Source: Pictodentalium vernedei (lineage: Eukaryota > Mollusca > Scaphopoda > Dentaliida > Dentaliidae). From it: 64,000 nt of DNA. A program made the position numbers and the translations under genes. The notes below the pieces were generated by a model. That model saw nothing but the letters and a program-made list of their open reading frames with translations, was not told where the DNA came from and did no database searches. This document shows, piece after piece, positions 44,341-55,570 of this stretch; the stretch's first letter is position 1; each line of letters opens with the position of its first letter. The stretch covers positions 255,795,597 through 255,859,596 of the forward strand of contig CM062290.1 in the NCBI GenBank assembly GCA_031216915.1, in the 5' to 3' direction.

Positions 44341-45420
44341 AAATCACCGCAACATTAAAACAACTCAGGGTGCTGCAAATCTTCAAATTTCATTCAAACT
44401 GTGAATCGTTTGTCTGATTCAATTCGATTTTCCAATACCTGGCTGCTGAATAGTAAAATTGAAGAAACCAAGATAGATTGAGATTAGCACGACACTTTTC
44501 TAGTTTTTAATTTCTAGATAATCGTTTAAACTATATGTTGGCCTGAAGGTAAATTATGACAACATCAAGACAATACCCTTCAGAAGCCACTAATAGAACT
44601 GTTAAATGCAATGTAATGTAAAAACAAAGATTTACAGGAAATATTTTCTGAGAACTACACGACATATTGTATTGTTGATGCTTCGGGTAAAAAAGCATTT
44701 CCCAATTTTGATTGAATATTGAATGGATAGCCCCATGGAACAGGCCCATCCAATTACCATTTCCTTCAAATGGCATGATTTGCCTCTGGGTCGGTACCTT
44801 CTCTTCAGACTCTATCTGTTCCTTTGGCCATTAGTCACAACAGGTTATGATACTGAAATTGGAAGGATTTCTCTGGATATTTTCTATATTTGTAATACTA
44901 GCATTTGAAGAAAATAACATGTTATCTAGAGCTCTGTCTTGGGAGAAGGGGACTTGAATACGGTATATGAAAAACATATTAGTGATGAGCAGTTCGGGGA
45001 AAATAAAAGTGGAGGCTAGTTTTGATTTTGGACGAAATTGTGGAGGCCAGTTTTGGAAAAATTGTGTGGGCTGGTATGGCTGGAGCTTGGTTTGGTTGTA
45101 GACTATAATTCATTATAAATCAGTTCTCATGACAGCAATTCATAAGGCATTACAAGCAGATTAAATCTCTTCACAGTCTTGTTTTAGTTCCACCTATTTT
45201 GAGGGGTACTGGTACATTATCCATCAAAGATTTTTCTGTTTATACATTGCAATATATATATTTCATATTATTAGGAGCTGAAGCTCGAGCTGTTAACATC
45301 AAGCACACAAAGTGACCGATTTACCATGAGAAACAGGCTGGTTTGTATTTGTCATTTTCTGTCCCTTTTGTTGGTCTGTTTAGGCCCCATGCTGGTCCAT
45401 TTCGGTCAGTCAACAGGTGT
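44341..45420. other. Gene-free intronic stretch
   Basis: No exon recognised. TTAGTGATGAGCAGTTCGG at 44981 resembles a hAT terminus, without a partner. CAAGCACACAAAGTGACCGATTTACCA near 45300 is a degenerate fragment of the tRNA-like SINE at 48735. Confidence 0.4.
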
Positions 45421-46710
45421 AGGTAATTTTTAACACAAAACCATTTTGCATCCAAGTAATTTTGTACCCAAAACCATTTTGTATACCCAATAAAAACAAG
45501 CAATTTCATACCCCCCCCCCCCCCCAAAAAAAATAGATTAATTAGAAAAGTTATAGTTAAGAGAGATAAGGATCTGCTATTGTATATTGTGACTGTTGTG
45601 TGATTGACTGATTACTGCTATTGATAGGGAGAGGGGTGGGTCTCTTCCTAGTCCACTCAGAGTCCCCACCCGCCAAGTTGCGAGGCGGTCCTCACAGACT
45701 CAATCCTAGAGTTCTCAATGAGTAGTGAGGCAATCCTCACTGACTTTAGGCACTTTCATTCTATTATATAATTTTCTGTAACTTATAGGGCTAGAAAACG
45801 TACATGTAGTTGCCTTCTAAGTACACTGTTCTGTTAGGAACGGCAAGTGCAATGCAAAGGGGCCAGCCAGTCTTCCCTTCCAAAAATTGATATGCCAGGA
45901 GGAAAAACATGCCAGCAGGCAGAGAATTTTCCACTGTTTGCAACTAAAACTGGTAACAGAGGCAAGCTCTTGAGCATATCATCACCTGCCGTCGGTCCCG
46001 GTTATTTACATCAAGTACCTGGCCTTTCCTAACGCATTATGGTAATGTATAACTTGTTCGTTGAGCTGTGAGGCAGTCCTCACTAACTCCACCCTAAATG
46101 TTTGTTTGACTGGCAATGTAAACTTTTGTCCCAGTGGTAGCAGTTTGGATAGATCCGAAGATTTCGTTTAATCACACAACTTTAATTATGATAATTGGAT
46201 ATTTCCTTGTCTTTCACTCTTTAGTTCATTTAGTCTTTCTGTTAAATCTTTCAAATGCACTTCAATAGTTTCTATTTTTGCTAGCTCATGAATTTCCACT
46301 ACACAATCAGAAATATCACTAAGAAGTTGTTTCCACAAATGCTTTGTGGTGCCAGTGTTGAAAGAAGAATGTATACATAGGATGGGCAAGCTGTCGAGGA
46401 GCTCATCATGTCTGTTAATCTCAATGTTTTCACAACAGTATAACACACACATGTTGACACAGCACACTAATTAGTATTCATCATTCTTACAGTGGAATTT
46501 GTTCTATAGACTATACTTTATTTTTTTTTTTAACCCTATTTTACTCCAAGTCCAAATGTGAAATTCTGGCCGTAAAAATAAATCAATAAAAAATTTTGGA
46601 ACACAAAATCGTTTTTGTGTACGAAATTACATACTAAAATGGGTACGAATTTATTAAAAATTCCGGGTACGAAATTGTTTTGGGTACGAAATTACTGCAT
46701 CCCCAGTCGA
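45421..46710. mobile_element. Possible TIR element with TTTTGTACCC end repeats
   Basis: The left end has repeated AAxTTTTGTACCCAAAACC words (45425-45495) and the right end the inverted GGGTACGAAATTGTTTTGGG words (46600-46700). A C run lies at 45511-45525. A minus frame of about 70 codons near 46186-46400 (LKDLTERLNELKSER at its end) looks faintly protein-like but is unrecognised. Boundaries are uncertain. Confidence 0.4.
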
Positions 46711-47118
46711 CAATCGACACACCGGTTAATTTGGGTTATTCGACGCACTCTGTCTGTCATTTCCGAGTTGAATCAACTGATAGTTCAACGAGGGAGGGTG
46801 GTCTTATCACTCTGAGAAAATATCCTGAAAAGAGCACCAAACTGCCCTATACCCTGGTCCCAGTGTACACGTAACTGGCAGAAGATACAAACTAAATCTC
46901 TCACCAAAAAGTACAAAACAAAAGTAGGTTTGGCCGATAAATATTTCTGCAGCACAACCCATACGAATTGGGGGATAGTGTTCAGGTTTTAAACCTAGAT
47001 TACAGTCTTGTGGGATGACAATTTTCAGATGGGAAAGAAATTGTACAGGTTTGTGTGTGTTTCAGTATTTTGCCACAGTGTAGCTAAGCCTAAAAACTTC
47101 AGGAATTACAATGTTTAC

Positions 47119-47135
47119 CTTTTTACAGGACTCAT
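47119..47135 (-). CDS. NOC2L: NOC2L exon 1 (coding part, start codon)
   Basis: ATG AGT CCT GTA AAA AG followed by donor GTAAAC (minus strand, 47118 downwards) encodes MSPVK plus two bases. Joined to exon 2, the split codon becomes Arg, giving the start MSPVKRKLSEMEVDEF, which parallels human NOC2L (short basic start, then RKRRLAELTVDEF). Phase, start codon and donor all agree, and the adjacent DNA has promoter-like sites. Intron 1 would be 23,428 bp. The exon is tiny, so it rests on the phase match, the splice site and the homologous N-terminus; an RNA read would settle it. Confidence 0.7.
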
Positions 47136-47143
47136 GTTGAAAG

Positions 47144-47244
47144 CACGTGCGAAAAATTGTGTTGAAATTTACAATCAGCGAAGACGAAATTCATTGGACG
47201 ACTCAGTCACCGAGTACTCCCGGAAGTCTTCGAACTTTTTATAG
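47144..47244 (-). promoter_or_regulatory. NOC2L: Putative NOC2L promoter and 5' UTR
   Basis: Going upstream from the ATG on the minus strand: a CACGTG E-box (47144-47149, Myc/Max type, fitting a ribosome-biogenesis gene), a CCAAT motif (47193-47197), an ACTTCCGGG ETS-type site (47219-47227) and a TATA-like CTATAAAAAG (47235-47244). Local GC and CpG are higher than in the surrounding introns. The transcription start is not known; some sites may lie within the 5' UTR. Confidence 0.5.
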
Positions 47245-47435
47245 AAAGAAAAAACACCGCGTATGTTTAGAATGAGACATTCGCGCGGTCGATTCAAAGG
47301 AAGGTTCATCTTAATTCAAAAAGTACAAAGAAATTCATGTACCGGAGGATTGTTTAGCTGGCAATATTTAGTTTGAACATTATTTATTGAACCAAATTTC
47401 GTTTTGTGTATACAAAATCGAATACTTGTTAAAGG

Positions 47436-48286
47436 GGTTACGGGTCGTTTCGTACCTTTTCCCTTTCGTACTGGGTCGTTTCGTACTGAGTCGTTTCGTA
47501 CCTAACTTAGGAACGAAACGACTCGGGTAACTTTCACTTCTATTTTTCTAAATTTTTATTCGAAAGTTTTAGGCATAGTTTTTAACTTTAAAAAAAAATC
47601 AATATAACATATAGATTTTTAAAGAACATTATGCCTAAAATGGCAATTTCAGTGAAAACACCTCCCAGCCCTGAATGAAGCCACATTCACTTGTAAAAAC
47701 GGAATGAAAGTTTTCGTAATAAACACAAACCCTTCCAATGAATGAATAGTATTCCGCCTGAGTTACTGTTGTAAAACACAGGTACTGGCACGATTTTGTG
47801 GGGGAGTTCTAATGGGGGAGGGGGGGTCAAAGTTCTGAGGCAGCGTAGAGTATTAGACGTGTTAAAATAGGAAGGTGGGTAACAAGTCAACAAGGTAAAA
47901 TCCCTTAGGGCCAACTACCAACCTATGTTCATATTCCACTAGTTAAGTGCACAACAAAATTAAGAATTGAAATGCATTCACCCAAGGTCAATCTACTGCC
48001 GGTCCGGCGAATTAAACACTTCGAATATCTCCTTTTTGTCGTATCATCTTTTAAGTGGGTCGTTTCGTTCATTTTTAGCTGTCATTTAGGTCTGCTCGCT
48101 ACTTCCCTCTAAAACTGAGTCGTTTGCCCGCCCCCCCCCCCCCTTTTTATGTGAGTCGTTTCGTTCCTTTTTATTTTGCTGAGTCGTTCCGTACCTAAAG
48201 GAGTACGAAACGACCCAGTACGAAAAGGTAAAGGTACGAAACGGCCCGGGGGACGAAAAGGAAAAGGAACGAAACGACCCGTCACC
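47436..48286. mobile_element. Non-autonomous TIR element of the GGGTCGTTTCG type
   Basis: 851 bp. Ends GGTTACGGGTCGTTTCGTACC and, inverted, GGTGACGGGTCGTTTCGTTCC. Several further GGGTCGTTTCGTAC words are stacked inside both ends. Flanks GTTAAAGG and GTTAAGGT could be a decayed 8-bp duplication. A C run lies near 48130-48143. No transposase. Confidence 0.65.
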
Positions 48287-48385
48287 GTTAAGGTTGTGTT
48301 TCGACGGAAAGCTTATTTGGACAGGCTGTAAATCTCGCCGCGGCGAATTATGAATTATGAATCTCACTAAAAAAATGTACACCGA

Positions 48386-48694
48386 GTGCGAGTCGGGAAA
48401 AAGTGTAGACGGGAAGTTAAAAGGTCGATAAAAATTGAATGCCGCCGTAATGTCGAGGACAACAGTGACAGTAACATTTTCGTTGGTGCAATGAATGAAC
48501 AGAAGCGCACCACTGAAGCTAAAGACAAAGAGTGTTACTGTACAGTGGATGTAAATGAAAATCAAGTGACATTCAAAAGTAACACTGATTTGCAAGCAAA
48601 TATAATTTCCAAAGCGATTTATGACAAAGTGGGTAATGACAGCTCCAAACCATCCTGCAGGCAAGAAGAATACAGTTACAACTCAAGAGACTGA
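48386..48694 (+). pseudogene. Ty3/gypsy protease-region remnant
   Basis: A plus-strand frame of 102 codons without its own ATG at the start. The second half, CTVDVNENQVTFKSNTDLQA followed by NIISKAIYDK, has the layout of a gypsy aspartic protease N-terminus (V-x-N-x-x-x-V-x-F-K-x-DTG-x-x-x-N-x-I), with NTD where the catalytic DTG should be. The preceding Ser/Asp/Glu stretch with FVGAM fits the Gag-protease junction. It is a short isolated fragment; no RT is nearby. Confidence 0.6.
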
Positions 48695-48734
48695 AGTTTC
48701 CACTTAAACGATGGATGGTGTTCAGAATGTAACA

Positions 48735-48870
48735 GGAGGAGAGATAAGTGCGGGAGCCGGGGTTCGAACCGTCGACCTTTAGCACACAAAGCGACCGATT
48801 TACCACGAGACTAAGAGATCCGGACCAACCATGCAGGCTGGTTGGTAAATGGCCTTTATACCTCGACCGC
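48735..48870 (-). mobile_element. tRNA-like SINE fragment, copy 1
   Basis: On the minus strand: GGTCCGGATCTCTTAGTCTC, GTGGTAAATCGGTCGCTTTG and GACGGTTCGAACCCCGGCTC give tRNA-like A- and B-box sequence (GGTTCGAACCC is a perfect B box). The acceptor ends do not pair, so it is not a working tRNA. Confidence 0.7.
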
Positions 48871-49017
48871 TACACTACTCTCCCCCTCCTTATTGAGATT
48901 CACCACATGTGAATCTCACCCCAGATTCCACCTCAGAGCGCTCGAAACATCCACCATGCTTCATCACAGCGTCCACAACGCCACCAACTGCTGAGGATCG
49001 GTTGAGCCCCCAAATAT

Positions 49018-49155
49018 AACAGGAGGAGAGATAAGTGCGGGAGCCGGGGTTCGAACCGTCGACCTCTAGCAAACAAAGCGACCGATTTACCACGAGACTA
49101 AGAGATCCGGACCAACCAGGCTGGTTGGTAAATGGCCTTTATACCTCGATCGCTA
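49018..49155 (-). mobile_element. tRNA-like SINE fragment, copy 2
   Basis: Nearly identical to copy 1 (GGAGGAGAGATAAGTGCGGG, GGTTCGAACCGTCGACCT, ACGAGACTAAGAGATCCGGA) about 285 bp away and in the same orientation, suggesting a segmental duplication of the SINE with its GTAACAGGAGGAG-type flank. Confidence 0.7.
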
Positions 49156-50054
49156 CAAGAAGATTGATGTTTCTACCTTGTCTGCAGACCAATCCAAGGG
49201 AGAATAATAATCACTCAAAGATGTATTCGATGACTTGGGCAATTGACTATGAACTGAATAAAGTGATTGTACACTAAGATGCCGCCTTGGATAATTGAAC
49301 GTGAACTGAACAAACTGTATACTGTGATTATGATACAATAAAAACGAATGGGATGTTACATGTTGTCTTTTTTCAATCACCAAACCGAAGTGCCCAGATT
49401 TAGATGCCACGGGTTTCTATGACAGTTCTCATCCAAAGGGTATTCTAACGGTATCTTCAAACAGGTATCCTGCAATAGTATACTACCACGTCCTAAGTAT
49501 CCTCAAATACTGAGATGAGTCAAAGGGCCGTGGGAGCATTTAATCCAAGAGTAATTATTCTCATTACTCTTTAGTTCATTTGACAAAATCACCATCCATG
49601 TTTAACTGCACCCTCATCTTACAACGGACTACAAATCGGCACCCAAGATAAGTCGAAAGACATAGTAGCATTTACTCCAAGAAGCAATTGCTCTCGCTAT
49701 TCTTTAGCAAAATCGACTAGTTAGAAACCATACGTATCACCAAAGAGAGATAATTTGTAACAACCAAGCGTAGGTGGGGTTCAGGTGGATAAGGCGATCT
49801 CACTGGTTAAGTCGGGACAGGACCAGAGATAGTGACAGTAGCTAAGACTAGATAGAATGCTTGCATCAGAATGGTCAGAATAGACCCTGAGATCGTAACT
49901 AGTGACAGCCTAGGTTTGGAAAGTAAAACTGTTCCAAGTTAAAGGTTCTTTGATTTACCAGAGAGTCTCTGAACTACAAAACTGAAATAAAACCATGTTC
50001 AGAACTAGTCGGAATGGACAAGGAAAGCTAAAAATAGTATCAAGAGCTAAAACT
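49156..50054. other. Gene-free stretch with a local imperfect duplication
   Basis: GCATTTAATCCAAGAGTAATTATTCTC (49533) and GCATTTACTCCAAGAAGCAATTGCTCTC (49669) are diverged copies with similar flanks (ATTCTTTAG). No gene or RNA recognised. Confidence 0.45.
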
Positions 50055-50475
50055 GTTCCAAAGGGATCAGGACGTTTCGGCCTTGAGACGGGGGGGGGGG
50101 GGTGGGGTGGGGTGGGGGTATGCTCCCATTTACTCCAAGCTTCCTTTAGTTGTTTTTCAAGCTTGACATATGATGGTTTGGTGTTTTTAAACACAAACTG
50201 AGTTGCGAAGACCAAACTCAAGAATCATCTATATGAGTGACAACTTACCTCTTGTCACTGTATTTAATTATGTACTGACCTGTGAAAAAAAAACCTCTAG
50301 AGGTGTAAATGTTGAATAATATTTATTGACTCATAAGCAAATATTTATTTATTGGAGCCGACATTACTTGGTAAAAGTTTAAAAAGTGAGACGTTTCGGC
50401 CTCCTAAAGTGGGACGTTTCGACCTTTTATGGGGCCGAAACGCCCCAGACCGAAATGTCACGAACCCGTTCCAAA
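50055..50475. mobile_element. 405-bp TIR element with exact 8-bp duplication (GACGTTTCGG type)
   Basis: The element 50063-50467 starts GGGATCAGGACGTTTCGG and ends, inverted, GGGTTCGTGACATTTCGG, with further GACGTTTCGGCC words near the right end. GTTCCAAA flanks it exactly (50055-50062, 50468-50475). A G-rich run lies at 50090-50117. No coding. Confidence 0.85.
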
Positions 50476-50759
50476 TGGACAGGTTTTTCTATGCTGCTGG
50501 ACTATATTCTGGAACAATTGAGTAGGGTTAAGCAAATAGAAATAACAAATAAATGAAACATGCACAGGAGGCACAGAGGTGGGTAGAAAACGAGGATTTG
50601 GCTCGATCCATCCCTGCCCTGCTACTGGTGCCACACAAAACTAGTTTTATAAACAATTTTTAAATGTGTTTTGGGGGTTCATACTGAAACTATTAGTGAC
50701 ACACAATAATTTCTAATAAAACAATACTGCACTACTACCACCCATTCCTTATGAACAAT

Positions 50760-53450
50760 AGACCAAATGACGATGATGGTCGTGGCGGGGCAGGGTTCCT
50801 TATTAAGGAACATGTCGATTATTGAATTCGCCCGGACCTGACTACTTTTATTCCGCATGTGATTGAATCCCTCTTCATCGAAATCAATACCAAGAAAACC
50901 AAGAAAATAATAGGAATGATATACGGACCAAATACGCCATTCAAAGCAGATATTGACCTCTTCATATCGAAACTAAATGAAATAACCGACATACTAAATC
51001 GCGAAAACAATCCATCCTACATTGTAGGGGACTTGACATCAACATGTTAAAATTCAGTTCCCATGATAAGATTAATATTTTTATTGATTTAATATTTAGT
51101 CGTGGATTCCCACCTCTTATAACCAAGTCCACAAGAGTAACTCTTCATTCTGCACGCTTATCGATCACATATTTTCAAATAATATCTCAACAAACTCAGA
51201 ATAGTAGTAACTGATGTATCTGATCATTTTGGCACATTCTATATTGAAACCGATACGAAGGAAGGTACATGTCGGCCGTTTATGTCCAAACGAAAAATCA
51301 ACAAAGAAAGTGTTGCCCACTTTAACTTACTTCTATCTCAGTGTGACTTCTTGCCTGTAATGGAACTAGATTGCCCAAACATGGCTTATAATACATTCAT
51401 TGAAATTTATCTAAATGTCTTTGAAACTGCCTTTCCTCTATCCCAGACACTGGCAAAGACAAATACTATAAGACGACACCCTTGGATGTCGAAGGGCCTG
51501 CTGATCTCGTCATTAAATAAACGAACATTCTATCTAAAAAAAAAACTGAAGTGTCCCAGTGACCGCAATATTCAAAACTACAAAAATTATTGTAGAATAT
51601 TCAACAGAGTGAAAAAACAATTTAATGGCATGTATTTTAAGAATATTCTAGCTCAAAATAAACATGACATGCGTATAACGTGGCTAATATTAAACGATAG
51701 CATAAACAAAACAAAACGAGAAGCCAAACTGCCCTCCTTTTTTAAGCAAGGTGAAAGCGAAATAACTGATCCGAACCAAATTGCCACCGAATTCAACAGG
51801 TTTTTTACGAATATTGGGAAACAAACAAGTGAGTTATTATCTAGGTCAAATAAGCCTTTCTGTGATTACATGAATGGGAATTTCGAAATAACTTTTTCAT
51901 GACGCCAACGACCCCAGCCGAAATTGTTAACGTAGGCCAGTCAATGAAATCGAAATTAAGCAAAGACAGTAATGATATCACATCAATTCTCATCACGCAA
52001 TCAATCAATAAAATCCTCTCTCATATATTATCAATAACTCCTTTGCCCAAGGAGTAGTGCCAGAAAAAATGAAAATTGCAAAGGTCATCCCTATTTTCAA
52101 ATCGGGAGATGTGCATAAATTTAATAATTATAGGCCTATTAGTATCATTCCCACGTTTTCAACGTTCTAGAAAAACCCATGCCAATTAGGCTGATAAGCT
52201 TTCTCGATCGCTTTGAAATTCTGTGTCGCAGTCAATATGGATTTAGAAAAAAAATCACTCAACTATCCACCCTGTCCTACATCTCCTAAAGTACATTGCC
52301 AAATAACAGACAAAGTAAAGACATAATAACATTGGCGGTATTTTTGAACTTATCTAAAGTGTTCAACACAATAAACCATGATATCCTATTGAAGAAACTA
52401 GAATGGTATGGAATTAGAGGCATCTCCAACAATTGGTTAAAAAATAACCTATCAAACAGACACCAAATTTTTGCGTATGGTAAAGGCACATCCGACTTAG
52501 CTGAAATAACCAGTGGTGTTCCACAAGGTTCAATATTAGGATCTATTTTGTTCTTATATATAAATGACTTTTGCAATTCAACAACATGAAACCCTTTATC
52601 TTTTGGCGATGATACTAACATACACACTTCAGGATATAACACTGACAATTTGACAATCATTGTGAATAATGTGCTTGAAAACATCTCCGAATGGTGTTCC
52701 GTGAATAGATTGGCATTGAATGCAAGTAAAACTAATTTTTTTGTGTTTAATCCATCCCGTAAGTAAGCGCTCTCTCACAATAATATTTTCGCCAACAACC
52801 AAATAATAAATAAGGTTGGACCAAATGAAGCTGAAAAATCACTGAAATTTCTAGGTATATCCATTGATAGTTGTCTATCATATGACATCCACATATCTCA
52901 ACTTTGTGTTCCAAGATTGCACGCGCAAACTCTGCCCTTAACAAGGTAAAGGCAATCCTTCCTCACGAAGCAATGAATACACTATACTTCGCTCCGATAC
53001 ATTGTCACTTTGTATATGGAATCCAAGCATGGGGAAATTTGAGATCAATCAATAAAATTCGTACTCTTCAAAAACGTGCGCTGCGCATAATTAATAACAA
53101 AAAGTATAATGCCCACACAGAACCACTCTTCAAAAGGGACAAAATACTCAAGGTGACCCACCTGTATAAACTCCATGTATCCCTCTTCGGCTTTGATTGG
53201 ACAAATAACAATCTAACCCAGTCATTTGCTAACTTCTTCAGAGTAGCTAGTATGCCTGTCAGAACCACTAGACAATGTGATCTTCTCCAAATAACCAGAA
53301 CAAGGACAAAAGACCTGGACCGCCTTCCCATTAACCCGTATCCCAGAATTTTGAATGCGCTAGAGAGACCTACGAACAACGAACAATAGAAACGTATTTA
53401 AAAAGAAGCTGTTGTCTAGGCTTCTAGCACTTTATTCAGACAATGTTGAA
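50760..53450 (+). pseudogene. Decayed LINE (Jockey/CR1-superfamily-like), endonuclease to RT
   Basis: The first part (50770-51050) is the tail of an APE-type endonuclease: GRGGAGFLIKEH, then ESLFIEINTKKTKKIIGMIY. The linker ORF 51282-51902 contains HPWMSKGLLISSLNKRTFY and ATEFNRFFTNIGKQ, usual before the RT. RT motifs: FLNLSKVFNTINHDILLKKL (normally FLDLSKAFDTVNH; the catalytic Asp reads Asn), SGVPQGSILGSILFLYIND, and FGDDTN for the FADD box. After it comes LQKRALRIINNKKYNAHTEP (53063-53120), the typical C-terminal block. Many stops and frameshifts; inactive. The 3' end is near 53450 with no clear tail. Confidence 0.85.
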
Positions 53451-54278
53451 TGTAACAATCCCTATTGTCTAGATTGCACTATATTAGACACCGTGGCGAC
53501 GGTGAACACATCAGCGGGTGTACGACCCATTCTCTCCCCCCCCCCCCCCCGGATTGAGATGGGGTGTGCTGTTGCCGATTTGGACACCGTCATAACACGT
53601 CCTCCTGCTTTACTTTGCCTATACATGAACAAATTAAATTACCAGACGGAAAGACATCCTGTCCCCCAAGTAGCTTTATCCATCCTGTCCGTGTTAAATA
53701 ACCTCGCCTGGGGATGTCTTATAGCTGTGGGCCGCACTCAAGATGAATAATGGATCGAAGCAAATTTGTATAACTCCTTTACTCGAACTACCCAATTTAG
53801 GTCGCTTCATATGCAGCACACCGTCAGAAGGCCCCAAGCAGAAAGTCATCCCCAAGAAAGCACTTTAACTGCCAAGTCTAGCATAACCCTTGCATAGCAA
53901 ATTCTCTATAACCGATGAGATGATTTTCATAAGAACATCAACTGTCTGGGCCCGTAAACAGTGTTGCAATACATTCCTTAGGGAGATGACAGGAAGACAG
54001 CCAATCTGGCTATGTCGTCTCCCAGTAGTATACAGCATGTTATGTTAATTGAACTGTGTGATTGTAATCATTGTACTTCCTGTATGCTACTGAACGAATA
54101 AATATCTACTGCAGTCACTGCAGGATAGAGGTTTTCTTGTCTGTACAGCTTTTCTCTGTGATCATATGAGGGTAGACAGATTATTCTGATGCACATGCGA
54201 GGGCGTGGTCATTATCACCGCTGGCGGTTTGCAGACATGTGGAAATAGACTGTTTTTGCTAAACAATTCCCAGAACTG
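53451..54278. other. Gene-free stretch
   Basis: A C run at about 53537-53550 drives a spurious frame (53412-53750). No element ends or exons recognised. Confidence 0.4.
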
Positions 54279-54940
54279 TCACGACGCGCGAGATGTTCAA
54301 CATCAGTCTTATGCAAATCAGTGTTGAAAATATCAGTGCACAGTCTTCCAATATCCTTTGTGTTCTGTTTCAAATCGCTAATTAAATATCCCTATGGCTT
54401 TCTGATAGGCATCCAAGAATATCTGCGATTTATTTGGATACATTTGCCAAGCAAGTATTCTAATTTGTTGTTCATCACTTGGGTTTTTAAACAACACAAT
54501 ATACTGAGTGTTCAAGTTCATAGTTCTGTTCTCTCACCCTTCGTTAAATAAATTCTGCATAAGGCACACTACACTCGTGTTTTCATGATGCGCTCCTTTC
54601 GTAAGAAGTTCACAAACATGCAAGTCTTTCTTCGCATCTTCCATGAGATCATCAATCACAATGATCGTTCAGTCATGTAGGCCTAGGAAACAATCATTTC
54701 AAATGATGTCTGTCAGACCTTGGCTGAATTCTATTTGAGGTATGGTTAATTTCAATTCATCTTATATAGACTGTCATCTTTTGTATATCCATATTAAACT
54801 GTTTGAGGAAGGCGGATGAGAATATTTCTGTTTTGAAGAAGTTTTTTGACCCATGTTGTCTTACCGCTCATTTTTGGTCCAAAAGCAATCAGAGTAAATG
54901 GATGTTCAAAGTAGAATTCGGGTTTTGCTGGTTCTTGTAG
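54279..54940 (-). pseudogene. Polinton/adintovirus-type packaging ATPase (A32/FtsK-HerA like), broken
   Basis: On the minus strand from about 54935: FEHPFTLIAFGPKMSGKTTW is the N-terminal strand and Walker A (GxxxxGKT) of the genome-packaging ATPase shared by Polintons/Mavericks, adintoviruses and poxvirus A32. After two or more frameshifts come VIDDLMEDAKKDLHVCELLT (Walker B), TKGAHHENTSVVCLMQNLF, TQYIVLFKNPSDEQQIRILA and QMYPNKSQIFLDAY, in the usual order, then DLKQNTKDIGRLCTDIF. The family powers DNA packaging into virions. Stops and shifts show it is a relic. It lies about 630 bp outside the left TIR of the element at 55571. Confidence 0.8.
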
Positions 54941-54982
54941 ACACATTTTCTGCTGAGGTGGTAGAGAAGGATTGAGTGAGAT

Positions 54983-55171
54983 TTATTCTGTTGGTAATGT
55001 TTGAGGGTATCCTTCACCGCATTGTGAATAGGGATGACTGCTCCCTTGTACTGTTCTCATGTGCCTGTTCAAATTATCCTGGCGTGAGTAGTCATGATTA
55101 CAGACTGTACACTCTACTGACATTTTGAAAAAACTCCAGGTACGTGTATGGAATTTTGAAATAACTGACAC
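54983..55171 (-). CDS. Short zinc-finger ORF, N-terminal companion of the ATPase relic
   Basis: 62 codons; the second ATG gives MSVECTVCNHDYSRQDNLNR. It contains C-x2-C-x12-H with the second His apparently lost, and a second degenerate finger (YSQCGEGYPQ). The frame ends only about 50 bp before the ATPase begins, and N-terminal C2H2 fingers fused to the ATPase are, from memory, seen in some Polinton-like elements, so these may once have been one gene. Probably not functional. Confidence 0.5.
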   Translation of the reverse strand: MSVISKFHTRTWSFFKMSVECTVCNHDYSRQDNLNRHMRTVQGSSHPYSQCGEGYPQTLPTE

Positions 55172-55299
55172 ATTGTATTTATGCTTGTCATCTTATAGAC
55201 ATACCCACCACCACTGAGGAGTGAGGAGGATGAGGAGTTAGGGTGATGAGGAGGAGTGATGGGAGGATTGAGGAGGCATTAGTAAGGAAACAGGTCGAA

Positions 55300-55465
55300 A
55301 CGTTACACAACCAAAACGTCACATTTCAAAATGGTCAAAACGTCACATTTTATAGTCAAAACGTCACATACTTTTAGTCAAAACGTCACATACTTTTGGT
55401 CAAAACGTCACACACTTTTTGGTCAAAACGTCACATACTTTTGGTCAAAACGTCACATATTAATT
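55300..55465. repeat. Tandem 22-24 bp repeat, about seven copies
   Basis: Units of the form GGTCAAAACGTCACATACTTTT. The spacing varies by one or two bases. Confidence 0.85.
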
Positions 55466-55570
55466 ATTTCATAGTGGACAACTTACGGAATACAAGAGAC
55501 TCAAGCCATTCACTTCGATTGAAAATATTTTAAAAGGTGAGCGCGTCAGTGGTATTGATACATGTAGGCC

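Noticed and set aside
47008-47244. Plus-strand 78-codon ORF
   Set aside because: It lies antisense over the NOC2L exon 1 and promoter region; the minus-strand splice and homology evidence explains the sequence better.
48735-49155. Two tRNA genes
   Set aside because: The B box is perfect but the acceptor stem cannot form and the sequences continue as repeats; they are tRNA-derived SINE pieces.
55300-55465. AACGTCAC repeats as the end of a GTTTCG-type transposon
   Set aside because: No inverted partner was found within several kilobases, so only a tandem repeat is called.
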